Assembly (NCBI RefSeq): GCF_008974245.1
Contig: NZ_BBZI01000005.1
Location: 62,001 to 126,000, forward strand
DNA length: 64,000 nt
Direction: 5' to 3'
DNA from: Streptomyces abyssomicinicus
Lineage (GTDB): Bacteria; Actinomycetota; Actinomycetes; Streptomycetales; Streptomycetaceae
The notes under the pieces are model-generated. The model did no database searches. It was not told the origin of the DNA and saw only the letters and a list, made by a program, of their open reading frames with translations. Of this stretch, positions 49,187 to 57,109 are shown in pieces. The position numbers were made by a program, and so were the translations under genes. Numbering within the stretch: position 1 is the first letter of the stretch; every line of letters begins with the position of its first letter.

Positions 49187-50854
49187 ATGCAGCACGACCT
49201 GCCGGGGAGCGGCTCCCTGGGCACACCACTGGAGCGGATCGCCGAGGCGCTGGGCGCGGTGCTGACACGCGCGGCCGCGGCGGACGCCACCGACGACGGC
49301 ATCAGCGACGTGGTCATCGCGGAGCCGGGCGACACCCTGGTGGGGATGCCGGGCGTCCTGGTGCTGGCGGTCGGGGTCCGTGACGAGGAGGCGCCGGAAC
49401 TGATCGCGGCGGCGGGTGCGGCGGGCGCCGCCTGCGTCGCCGTACGCGTCGGCGGGGACGGCGTCACCCCGGCCGTGCGGGACGCCGCGGCGGCGGCCGG
49501 AGTGCCGGTGCTGGGGCTGCCCGCCGGGGTGCGCTGGGACACCGTGGAGGCCGAGGCCCGGCGGGAGCTGATCCGCGGGGGCGCCGGACAGCAGGGCGAC
49601 CTGTACGCGCTGGCGCAGACCGTCGCCACCCTCACCCACGGCCTGGTCAGCATCGAGGACACCGCGCACCGGGTGGTCGCCTACGCGGGTCCCGGGGAGG
49701 AGGCCGACGAGCTGCGGCGGCGTTCCATCCTGGGCCGCACCTGCCCGGAGCCGTATCTGGCGATGCTCCGCGACTGGGGCGTGTACCAGCGGGTCCGCAA
49801 GGGCGAGGAGGTCGTCGAGGTCGCGGCCGTGCCGGAGAAGGGCATCCGGCGGCGGATGGTCGCCGGCATCAACGCCGGGGCCCGGCCGCTCGGCACGGTC
49901 TGGGTGCAGGAGGGCGGCCGCCCCCTCGCGCCGGACACCGAGGGCGCGCTGCGCGGCGCCGCCAGGATCGCCGGGACGCAGCTGATCGACCACTACTACC
50001 GGGGCGACTCCGGCGCCCGGCTGCGCTCCCGGGAGGAACTGGCGCACGGTCTGCTCACCGGGCGGTTCAACGCGACGGCGCTCGCCGAACACCTGGGCAT
50101 CCCCGCCGCGTCCGGCGCCTCCGTGGTCGCCTTCGACCTCCGGGACGCCACCGCCCGCGGGGACGGCACCTGGCGGGACGCGCGGCTGGCCGAGGCCGCC
50201 GTGGTCGTCTCGGTGCACGCGGCCGCGCACCGCCGCGACGCCCTGGTCGCCCAGGCCTGCGGCCAGATCTACGCGATGCTGCCGGAGCCGGCCGGGACCG
50301 CCGGCCCCGAGGACACCGCCGCCACGGCCGCCGAGCCAGCGCTGGTCCGCTGGGCGGAGAACCTGGTGGCCGCGCTGCGGCAGCACACCCGGACACCGGT
50401 CCAGGCCTGCGTGGCGGGCACCGCGGCCCGGCTGGACGAGATCCCCGAGGTCAAGCTCCGCGGCCACCGGGGCCTGCGGATCCTGGCCGACGACCCGGGG
50501 CGGCCGGTGGGCGCCTACAGCGGGCTGGTGTCGTCGATGCTGGTCCGCGAGGCCGTGGACCTGATGGCGGCCCAGGGCGGCATCCGGCATCCCGGCCTCA
50601 CCACCCTGGTCGCCCACGACGCCGAACACGGCACCGAGCTGGCCCGTTCGCTGCGGCTGTACCTGGACGCCTTCGGGGACGTGGGGCCGGTGGCCGCGGC
50701 CCTCAACGTGCACCCCAACACCCTGCGCTACCGGGTGCGCAAGGCGGCCGCGGTCTCGGGGCTCGACCTCGACGACCCCGAGCACCGGCTCGCCGCCATG
50801 CTCCAGCTCCGGCTCCCGGCCCGCGACGGCGAAGCCGGCGGTCGGGCGTTCTGA
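49187..50854 (+). CDS. PucR-family transcriptional regulator
   Basis: The product is 555 residues. The N-terminal ~110 residues are a PucR-type ligand domain (DVVIAEPGDTLVGMPGVLVLAVGV), a middle region (~145-300) resembles a GAF-like sensor, and the C-terminal HTH_30 domain reads LYLDAFGDVGPVAAALNVHPNTLRYRVRKAAAVSG. Family members control purine, amino-acid or polyamine catabolism. The MHS transporter follows on the same strand after 284 bp and is the most likely target (inference). Confidence 0.93.
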   Translation: MQHDLPGSGSLGTPLERIAEALGAVLTRAAAADATDDGISDVVIAEPGDTLVGMPGVLVLAVGVRDEEAPELIAAAGAAGAACVAVRVGGDGVTPAVRDAAAAAGVPVLGLPAGVRWDTVEAEARRELIRGGAGQQGDLYALAQTVATLTHGLVSIEDTAHRVVAYAGPGEEADELRRRSILGRTCPEPYLAMLRDWGVYQRVRKGEEVVEVAAVPEKGIRRRMVAGINAGARPLGTVWVQEGGRPLAPDTEGALRGAARIAGTQLIDHYYRGDSGARLRSREELAHGLLTGRFNATALAEHLGIPAASGASVVAFDLRDATARGDGTWRDARLAEAAVVVSVHAAAHRRDALVAQACGQIYAMLPEPAGTAGPEDTAATAAEPALVRWAENLVAALRQHTRTPVQACVAGTAARLDEIPEVKLRGHRGLRILADDPGRPVGAYSGLVSSMLVREAVDLMAAQGGIRHPGLTTLVAHDAEHGTELARSLRLYLDAFGDVGPVAAALNVHPNTLRYRVRKAAAVSGLDLDDPEHRLAAMLQLRLPARDGEAGGRAF

Positions 50855-51138
50855 GGCGGGGCGGCGTCGACCGGCGGGCGACCGGCGGCCGTCCGCCGGC
50901 CGTCCGGCGGGCAGGACGGCCGTGGGGGTGACGGCTGCAGGGCGGCCGTGGGGACGGCTGGGAGGAACCCGGAGGCCGAGAGGGAAGGAAACGGGCGGCG
51001 GGCATTGTCCGGACGGACAGCGGGGGCCCGCGATCACTGTCCCGGAGGACGAGAACCGGCCGGGCGGCCCCGCCCTAGATTCGCCTTCCGGCCCGGACTT
51101 CTACCCGGGTCCTTCAGCCACTTTCCCGGAGCAGCCCC

Positions 51139-52458
51139 ATGAACAGCTCTGCCCCGCCCTCCTCCTCGGACCCGGCCGCCGCCGAGTCGCCCCAGGGCAT
51201 GCGCAAGATCGCCACCGCCAGTTTCATCGGCACCACGATCGAGTTCTACGACTACTACATCTACGGAACGGCCGCCGCGCTCGTCCTCAACGAGGCCTTC
51301 TTCCCCGAACTGTCCAAGACGGCGGGCACCTTGGCGACGCTGTCCACCTTCGCCGTCGGCTTCGCGGCCCGCCCCATCGGCGCGGCGGTGTTCGGCCACT
51401 TCGGCGACCGGGTGGGCCGCAAGGCCGTGCTGGTGGTCTCCCTGCTGATGATGGGCCTGTCCACCGGCCTCATAGGTCTGCTCCCCGGCTACGACACGCT
51501 CGGCATCATGGCCCCCGTCCTGCTGGTGCTGCTGCGCCTGATCCAGGGCCTGGGGCTCGGCGGCGAGTGGGGCGGCGCAGCCCTGCTGGCCGTCGAGCAC
51601 GCGCCCCGCAAGAAGCGCGGCCTCTACGCCGCCGCGCCCCAACTGGGCTCGCCCGTCGGATACTTCGCCGCGACCTGTACGTTCCTGCTGCTCGGCGTCG
51701 TGATGCCGGACGAGATGTTCGAGAGCTGGGGATGGCGCATCCCGTTCCTGCTCTCCTTCGTCCTGGTCGCCGTCGGCCTGGTCATCCGGCTGCGGATCTC
51801 GGAGACCCCGGCCTTCGCCAAGGCCATGGAGCGGCACGGCACCTCCAAGGCCCCGCTGGCCGAGGCCTTCCGCAAGCACCCCAAGGAGATGCTGCTGGGG
51901 GCGGGCATGATCACGGTCGTCTACGTGATGTTCTACACGGCCGCCACGTACTGCATGACCTACACCACCGGCACCCTGGGCATCCCCAAGAACGACATGC
52001 TGGCGCTCACCCTGGTCGCGGTCGTCGTGCTGGGCGTCTCCACCTACCTGGTGGCCAAGTGGTCCGACCGGGTCGGCCGCCGCAGACTGATCATCGCGGG
52101 CGCCGCCTTCGGTGTGGTCTGGGGAGCACTCGTCTTCCCCCTGCTGGACACCGGGAACTACGTCCTGATCGCGGTGGCCCTGAGCGGCGCGCTGCTCTGC
52201 ATGGGCATCATCTACGGCCCGGCAGGCGCGTACATGCCCGAACTCTTCGCCACGCGCCTGCGCTACTCCGGCGCCGGCTTCTCCTACAACCTGGGCGGCG
52301 TCCTCGGCGGCGCGGTGGCCCCGCTGGTCGTCACCGCCCTCGCGGAGACGTACAGCCCGTCGGTCGGCGGCTGGTTCATGAGCGCCATGGCCCTGCTGTC
52401 GCTGGTCTGCATCCTGGCCCTGCCGGAGACGCGGGAACGGGACCTCGACACGGTCTGA
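51139..52458 (+). CDS. MHS-family (MFS) metabolite:proton symporter
   Basis: The product is 439 residues with 12 helices. The MHS signature GTTIEFYDYYIYGTAAALV opens helix 1, followed by GHFGDRVGRKAVLV (motif A) and RLIQGLGLGGEWGGAALLAVEHAPRKKRG. It imports small organic acids or osmolytes such as shikimate, citrate or proline; the substrate cannot be read from sequence. The ATG at 51139 follows GGAG. Confidence 0.94.
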   Translation: MNSSAPPSSSDPAAAESPQGMRKIATASFIGTTIEFYDYYIYGTAAALVLNEAFFPELSKTAGTLATLSTFAVGFAARPIGAAVFGHFGDRVGRKAVLVVSLLMMGLSTGLIGLLPGYDTLGIMAPVLLVLLRLIQGLGLGGEWGGAALLAVEHAPRKKRGLYAAAPQLGSPVGYFAATCTFLLLGVVMPDEMFESWGWRIPFLLSFVLVAVGLVIRLRISETPAFAKAMERHGTSKAPLAEAFRKHPKEMLLGAGMITVVYVMFYTAATYCMTYTTGTLGIPKNDMLALTLVAVVVLGVSTYLVAKWSDRVGRRRLIIAGAAFGVVWGALVFPLLDTGNYVLIAVALSGALLCMGIIYGPAGAYMPELFATRLRYSGAGFSYNLGGVLGGAVAPLVVTALAETYSPSVGGWFMSAMALLSLVCILALPETRERDLDTV

Positions 52459-52573
52459 TGCCGGCCGTCATGATGCCGTCGACACCCGGACCGGGGCGGC
52501 GGGGACCCTCCCGTGCGGGAGCGGTCCCCGCCGCTGCCGGCGTGGACGGGGGCGGACCGTGGGGCGGTGCGGT

Positions 52574-52615
52574 CGGCCGTCGGCCGTCGGCCGTCGGGCG
52601 ACGGGCGACGGGCGG
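52574..52615. repeat. Six-unit heptamer array (CGGCCGT/CGGGCGA/CGGGCGG)
   Basis: Six 7-bp units run as three CGGCCGT, two CGGGCGA and one CGGGCGG (42 bp), ending 3 bp from the stop codon of the metallo-hydrolase gene. The last unit equals the unit of the array at 48245-48286. Confidence 0.88.
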
Positions 52616-52618
52616 TGG

Positions 52619-53602
52619 TCAGGGGCCCTCGCCCGCCAGGTCCCAGGCCAGCTGGGCCACCTGCCGCATGACCGGCAGCATCCCGGGATGGTCGTCGCCG
52701 TCCAGGGCGCGGTACTCGCTGCCGATCGTGATCACCAGCCGCTCGGGCAGGCCGAGTTCGGGGTAGTTGCGCTCGGCGATCACCCGACGGGCGGCCTCCG
52801 CGGCGGGGACCCCGGCCGCGTGGAAGGCGTGCGCGCGTTCGGCGACGTACTCGAGGTACCCGATGTGCTCCTTGATCCCCGCGGCGTCGAGCACGGGCCC
52901 GTGGCCGGGGACGAAGGTCCGGGCGCCGGTGGCCAGGAACCGCTCGCAGGAACCGATCAGGTTGCTCAGCGGGCCCGCCCAGTGCGACGGATGGTCCCCC
53001 GGCGTCGCGGCCGTGCTGCCGAACACCACGTCGCCGGTGAACACCACCCCCTGCTCCGGCAGATGGACGAACAGGTCGCCGGCCGTGTGCCCGGGCGGCA
53101 GTGAGGCGAGACGGACCGGGAACCCGCCCACCGTCAGCTCCAGTTCGCCCGTGAACGTCTCGGTGACCGGCGGGACCTCGGTGGCCGACCAGTCGAAGAC
53201 CCCGAAGTGCCGTCCCACGTAGGCGCCCCACGGCGTCGAAGGGTTCACCGACCCGGCGAGCGCCCGCAGTTGGTCCGGCGTGGGCTCCAGGCACAGATGG
53301 GTACGGGCCTCCTCGGTGGCCACGATCTCCGCGTCCGGCAGGACGCAGGCGCCCCAGAGATGGTCGCCGTTGGCGTGCGTGACGACCACCCGGTCCACGT
53401 CCGCCCCCGAGGGCAGCCGCTCGCGGCTCGCCGCCAGGAACGCCTCGGCGAGGCGCCGGTCGTAGGGACTGTCGATCCACAGCGCGGAGTCCTCGCCGAC
53501 CAGCAGCCCGCAGTTGGCCAGGCCCCAGCCGGGCCGCCCCGGCAGCAGTGCGTACAGCCCCGGGCCGATCTCCGTCAGTGGCCCTCCGCGCGTGATCGTC
53601 AT
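52619..53602 (-). CDS. Metallo-beta-lactamase-fold hydrolase
   Basis: The product is 327 residues. The zinc motif is H76-A-N78-G-D80-H81, with Asn in place of the usual second His. The further ligands are visible in PGHTAGD, FTGDVVFG and VPGHGPV. A C-terminal helical extension (~240-327) is typical of the SoxH/CphA-like subgroup. The ATG at 53602 lacks a strong ribosome site. Probable thioester or lactone hydrolase; the Asn change may alter metal use (inference). Confidence 0.9.
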   Translation of the reverse strand: MTITRGGPLTEIGPGLYALLPGRPGWGLANCGLLVGEDSALWIDSPYDRRLAEAFLAASRERLPSGADVDRVVVTHANGDHLWGACVLPDAEIVATEEARTHLCLEPTPDQLRALAGSVNPSTPWGAYVGRHFGVFDWSATEVPPVTETFTGELELTVGGFPVRLASLPPGHTAGDLFVHLPEQGVVFTGDVVFGSTAATPGDHPSHWAGPLSNLIGSCERFLATGARTFVPGHGPVLDAAGIKEHIGYLEYVAERAHAFHAAGVPAAEAARRVIAERNYPELGLPERLVITIGSEYRALDGDDHPGMLPVMRQVAQLAWDLAGEGP

Positions 53603-53960
53603 GCCAGGCGATTATGCAGACCCGGGCGACTTCCACCACCGCGCCGGACGGCGGATGGCCGGAAGTCGCCCCCCGGCCGCACCGGACGCCCACGCTCCGC
53701 AGGTCACCCGCCGGTCACCCGGCGGACCACCGCCGTCGCCGACGGCCCCTCTCCCCGCCCGGCCCGCCCGACGGTGCCGGCCCGCGGAGCCCTCCACGGC
53801 GTCCGACGGGTGACGGCGCGGCAGGCACCCGCGAACGACGCGGACGTGTCCCGCGGCCGGTGCGGCCCTGGCGACCCGGACGGCGGGAATCACCCGCATC
53901 ACCCGCGTCACCCGTGTCCTGAGGCGTGTCCTGAGGCGCGTCCGGCGGCGCGGGCCCGGT
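53603..53960. other. 358-bp intergenic region, no gene seen
   Basis: Very GC-rich sequence without codon-position bias that I can see. Near the right end are three 9-bp units (CACCCGCAT, CACCCGCGT, CACCCGTGT; 53891-53917) and two 12-bp units (CCTGAGGCGTGT, CCTGAGGCGCGT; 53918-53941). These lie 20 bp from the stop of the DUF2087 gene. Confidence 0.6.
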
Positions 53961-54686
53961 TCAGCTCGCGAGGCCGGTGACGGACGTCCCGGCCGGGCGG
54001 CGGTAGACGCCGTCCCGGCGCTCGAGGTGGCCGAGGTCGACCAGGTAGCGGCGGAGCGTCACGTGGTCCACCGGGGCGTCCTGCGAACACCAGGCGGCCA
54101 GGCGGTCGTTGACGGCGCGTTCCGGGTAGGCGACGCCGAAGTCGAACGACCGCTCCGCGATGTGCCGCAGCACTTGCCGCTTGCGGTCCCAGCGGGCCGG
54201 GAGCCGCACCAGGCGGCCGCCCCGGACGAAGGTCTCCAGCAGGGCCTCGGTCGCCGCGTCCCCCGTGCCGTGGTCCACGGCCGGGGCCGCCGGGCGGCGG
54301 GCGGCCTCGCGGAGGCGGTCGTACGCCACCGTGAGCCCTTCGGGGCCCTCCGCCAGCGCCCCGCCGTCGACCAGCCGCCGCACGACCTGCGCGGCCTCCT
54401 TCGGCCGCAGCCCCGACCGCTCCGCGGCCTCGGCGGCGGTGCGCGCCCCGAGCGTGACGGCGGCGAAGACCCGGGCCCGGGTCCCGTCGGCGAGCAGGCG
54501 GACCAGGTCGGGGGAGTCCAGAGGCGCGGGGGACACGGCGGGGGATTCCGGGGGCACGGGGGACACGGCGGGGGCCTTCCTGACGACGTCACGACGGAAC
54601 CCCGATGATCGCCCGCCGGCCGCGCCGGCCGCCTCCCCTTTTCGGTGGCCGCGTCCGTCCGCCGGGCCCGCCGGATCACCGGCCAC
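53961..54686 (-). CDS. DUF2087/winged-helix regulator-like protein
   Basis: About 241 residues. An N-terminal Pro/Ala-rich ~55 residues is followed by an ArsR-like winged helix (LLADGTRARVFAAVTLGARTAAEAAERSGLRPKEAAQVVRRLVDGGAL). A C-terminal DUF2087 domain follows: RLVRLPARWDRKRQVLRHIAERSFDFGVAYPERAVNDRLAAW, LRRYLVDLGHLERRDGVYRR. The start is uncertain: GTG 54686 gives the longest form and internal GTGs near codons 42 and 50 are possible. Probably a DNA-binding regulator of unknown ligand. Confidence 0.8.
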   Translation of the reverse strand: MAGDPAGPADGRGHRKGEAAGAAGGRSSGFRRDVVRKAPAVSPVPPESPAVSPAPLDSPDLVRLLADGTRARVFAAVTLGARTAAEAAERSGLRPKEAAQVVRRLVDGGALAEGPEGLTVAYDRLREAARRPAAPAVDHGTGDAATEALLETFVRGGRLVRLPARWDRKRQVLRHIAERSFDFGVAYPERAVNDRLAAWCSQDAPVDHVTLRRYLVDLGHLERRDGVYRRPAGTSVTGLAS

Positions 54687-54756
54687 GGGAGGCGGGCATG
54701 CGGCCGGCCCGCCCGCGGAGTACGTCCCACACGTCCACGGCGGCGTCCAACACGCC

Positions 54757-54762
54757 TACAAT
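54757..54762 (+). promoter_or_regulatory. Candidate -10 (TACAAT) for the methyltransferase gene
   Basis: TACAAT at 54757-54762 is close to the sigma-70 consensus and lies 43 bp before the ATG; no clear -35 precedes it. Confidence 0.4.
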
Positions 54763-54805
54763 CCCCGCCAGTTGACGCGACACCGCCGACCTACGGGAGT
54801 ACGCC

Positions 54806-55651
54806 ATGTCCGGACCGGACCGCAAGGACAGCACGGACGGCACCCCCGGGCCCGCCGGCACCCCCGCCGTCGACACCGGAAAGCCCCATCCCGCCCGGAT
54901 GTACGACTGGATGCTCGGCGGCAAGGACAACTACCCGGCCGACGAGGAACTGGCCCGGCGGATGCTGCGGATCGAGCCGCGCCTGCCGCTGATGGCGAGG
55001 ATGAACCGCGGCTTCATGCACCGCTCCACCCGCTGGCTGGCGCGGCAGGGCGTCCGGCAGTTCCTCGACATCGGCACCGGCATACCGACCGAGCCCAACC
55101 TGCACCAGATCGCCCAGGAGGCGGCGCCCGACGCCCGGGTGGTCTACTGCGACAACGACCCGACCGTCCTGGCGCACGCCGGCGCACTGCTGCGCGGCAC
55201 GCCCGAGGGGACCGTCGAGTTCCTGCACGCGGACGCCCGCGAGATCGACGTCGTCCTCGAACGGGCCGCGAAGGTGCTGGACTTCGGCCGTCCGGTCGCC
55301 GTCTCGCTGATCGCGCTGCTCCACTTCGTCAGCGACGAGGACGGCGCGGACCGGCTGGTTGAGCGGGTCAAGGAGGCATTGACGCCCGGGAGCCACCTGG
55401 TGATGTCCCACTTCACCACCGACTTCCACTCCGAGGAGGAGGTCAGGGAGGCGACCGGCGCGGCCGGAGCCCGGGGCTACGACGTCAGCCCGCGCGGCCG
55501 CGACCGGTTCACCCGGTTCTTCGACGGCCTCGAACTGGTGGAGCCGGGCGTGGTCCTCGCCGAGCGGTGGCGGCCCGAGCTGGGCGAACCGGTCCCGGGC
55601 CAGGGCGACGGCGTCAGCTCCACGTACGCGGGGGTGGCCCGCAGGGCCTGA
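54806..55651 (+). CDS. SAM-dependent methyltransferase (Methyltransf_19, formerly DUF574)
   Basis: The product is 281 residues. Family sequence PARMYDWMLGGKDNYPADEELA near residue 30, NRGFMHRSTRWLA, the SAM-binding FLDIGTGIPTEPNLH, and VVYCDNDPTVLAHA for the acidic loop. This family is expanded in Streptomyces, where its substrate is unknown. The ATG at 54806 follows GGGAG. Confidence 0.92.
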   Translation: MSGPDRKDSTDGTPGPAGTPAVDTGKPHPARMYDWMLGGKDNYPADEELARRMLRIEPRLPLMARMNRGFMHRSTRWLARQGVRQFLDIGTGIPTEPNLHQIAQEAAPDARVVYCDNDPTVLAHAGALLRGTPEGTVEFLHADAREIDVVLERAAKVLDFGRPVAVSLIALLHFVSDEDGADRLVERVKEALTPGSHLVMSHFTTDFHSEEEVREATGAAGARGYDVSPRGRDRFTRFFDGLELVEPGVVLAERWRPELGEPVPGQGDGVSSTYAGVARRA

Positions 55652-55794
55652 CCCGGGCCGCCGGGGACACCCCGCCGCCCGGCCGGCGCGGAGCCTGCCC
55701 GGGCGGCCCGCCCGTGTCGCCCGCCGGGTATGTTCCTGATGTCCGATAGCTTCGCGCCGAAGCCGTCGAGCGGTACGGGCGTCAGGAGGCGCGC

Positions 55795-56646
55795 ATGAGC
55801 AAGGTCCGGGGCAAGGTCGCCGTGGTGACCGGGGCGGGTTCCGGCATCGGGAGGGAGCTGGCCCTGTGCCTGGCGGACCGCGGGGCGCGGCTCGCCCTCT
55901 GCGACATCGACGAGCTGGGCCTGGGCGAGACCGCCGACCGGGTGAAGGCCGGGGGAGCCGAGGTGTACGCCTCGCGTGTCGACGTCGGGGACCGGGCAGC
56001 GGTGGAGACCCTCGCGGCCGAGGTGGCGGAGCGTTTCGGCGCGGTGCACCAGGTCTACAACAACGCCGGTGTCGCCTCCCCCGGCAGCTCGGTGCTGGAG
56101 TCCGAGTGGGCGGACTTCGACCGGGTCCTGAGGGTCGACCTGTTCGGGGTCATCCACGGGACCAAGGCGTTCCTGCCCCACCTGATCGCCTCCGGCGACG
56201 GGCACGTCGTCAACGTCTCCAGCCTCAACGGCCTGCTGGCCCTGCCCGGCGCGGGAGGGTACTGCGCGGCGAAGTTCGGGGTCCGGGGGTTCACCGAGGC
56301 GCTGCGCGCCGAACTGCTGGTGGCCGGGCATCCGGTGCGGGTGTCGGTGGTGCACCCGGGTGGAGTGCGCACCGGCATCAAGCGCAACGAGCGGGAACGC
56401 CGCCGGCGCGAAGGGCGGGAGATGAGTCCCGAGGAGATCCGGCGCAGCGAGGCGTTCGAGAGGAAGCTGCTGCGCATGGCCCCGGAGCGTGCGGCACGGA
56501 CCGTCGTGGACGGCGTGGAGGCGAACCGGGCGCGCATCCTGGTCGGCGGGGACGCCAGGAACTGCGACCGCCTGGTCCGCCTCGCCCCTGTCCTCGCCCC
56601 GCGCCTCGCCGCATGGTTCGCCCGGCGGACCTACCAGGCGGTGTGA
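55795..56646 (+). CDS. SDR-family oxidoreductase
   Basis: The product is 283 residues. TGAGSGIGRELAL with Asp in LCDIDELG suggests NAD. NNAGVASPGSS, Ser in NVSSLNGLLALPG and Y-C-A-A-K form the catalytic set; VVHPGGVRTGI follows. The arginine/glutamate-rich stretch ~205-225 and long C-terminus resemble SDRs acting on hydrophobic substrates. The ATG at 55795 follows AGGAGG. Confidence 0.92.
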   Translation: MSKVRGKVAVVTGAGSGIGRELALCLADRGARLALCDIDELGLGETADRVKAGGAEVYASRVDVGDRAAVETLAAEVAERFGAVHQVYNNAGVASPGSSVLESEWADFDRVLRVDLFGVIHGTKAFLPHLIASGDGHVVNVSSLNGLLALPGAGGYCAAKFGVRGFTEALRAELLVAGHPVRVSVVHPGGVRTGIKRNERERRRREGREMSPEEIRRSEAFERKLLRMAPERAARTVVDGVEANRARILVGGDARNCDRLVRLAPVLAPRLAAWFARRTYQAV

Positions 56647-57109
56647 GACCGGCGACGGCCGTGCGCGCCGTCGTCGGGCGGTGAGCCGCACCGCCCTCGC
56701 CGACCGCGTGCCCGACGGGCCGGCGCGTGTGCCGGGTGACCCGCGCACGCGACGAGGCTCCTGGTGGACGGGCCCACGACCGGGATCGCCCGTGCCGCCG
56801 GGGGCTTCCTGTGCCTGTCCACGCGTCCACGCGTCCACGCGTCCGCCGTCTGCTGTCTGCTGTCTGCTGTCTGCTGTCCGCTGTCCATGCGTCCCCCGCG
56901 TCCATGTGTCCGCCGTCCGCCGTCCGCCGCCGGCGCACCGGCGCCCACGGCACGCCCGCGCGCGGCCCGCGGCCGGGTTCGAGGCGTCCGGGTACCGGGC
57001 GCGGCGCACCCGGGCGACACCCCGGGGCCGTCGTGCCGGACAATCGCAGAGGTCGCAGGGGGAGGCCCAGCGCCGCAGGACGACACCGGAATGCCGAGGT
57101 ACGAGCCCC
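56647..57109. other. 463-bp intergenic region before kdpD with repeat arrays
   Basis: No gene recognised. It carries three 8-bp units (ACGCGTCC, 56821-56844), a 6-unit heptamer array (56843-56884) and three more CCGCCGT-like units (56910-56930). The kdpD promoter should lie towards the right end, but I found no clear -35/-10 pair. Confidence 0.6.
56843..56884. repeat. Six-unit heptamer array (CTGCTGT)
   Basis: Units in order: CCGCCGT, CTGCTGT four times, CCGCTGT, exactly 42 bp. Three further heptamers of the CCGCCGT type follow at 56910-56930, and three ACGCGTCC octamers precede. Confidence 0.85.

Noticed and set aside
53614..53922. Plus-strand frame of ~100 codons in the gap before the DUF2087 gene
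   Set aside because: Arg/Pro-rich composition, no ribosome site, no recognisable family.
56821..56930. CRISPR-like repeat region
   Set aside because: Units are only 7-8 bp and contiguous, without spacers, and no cas genes are near.
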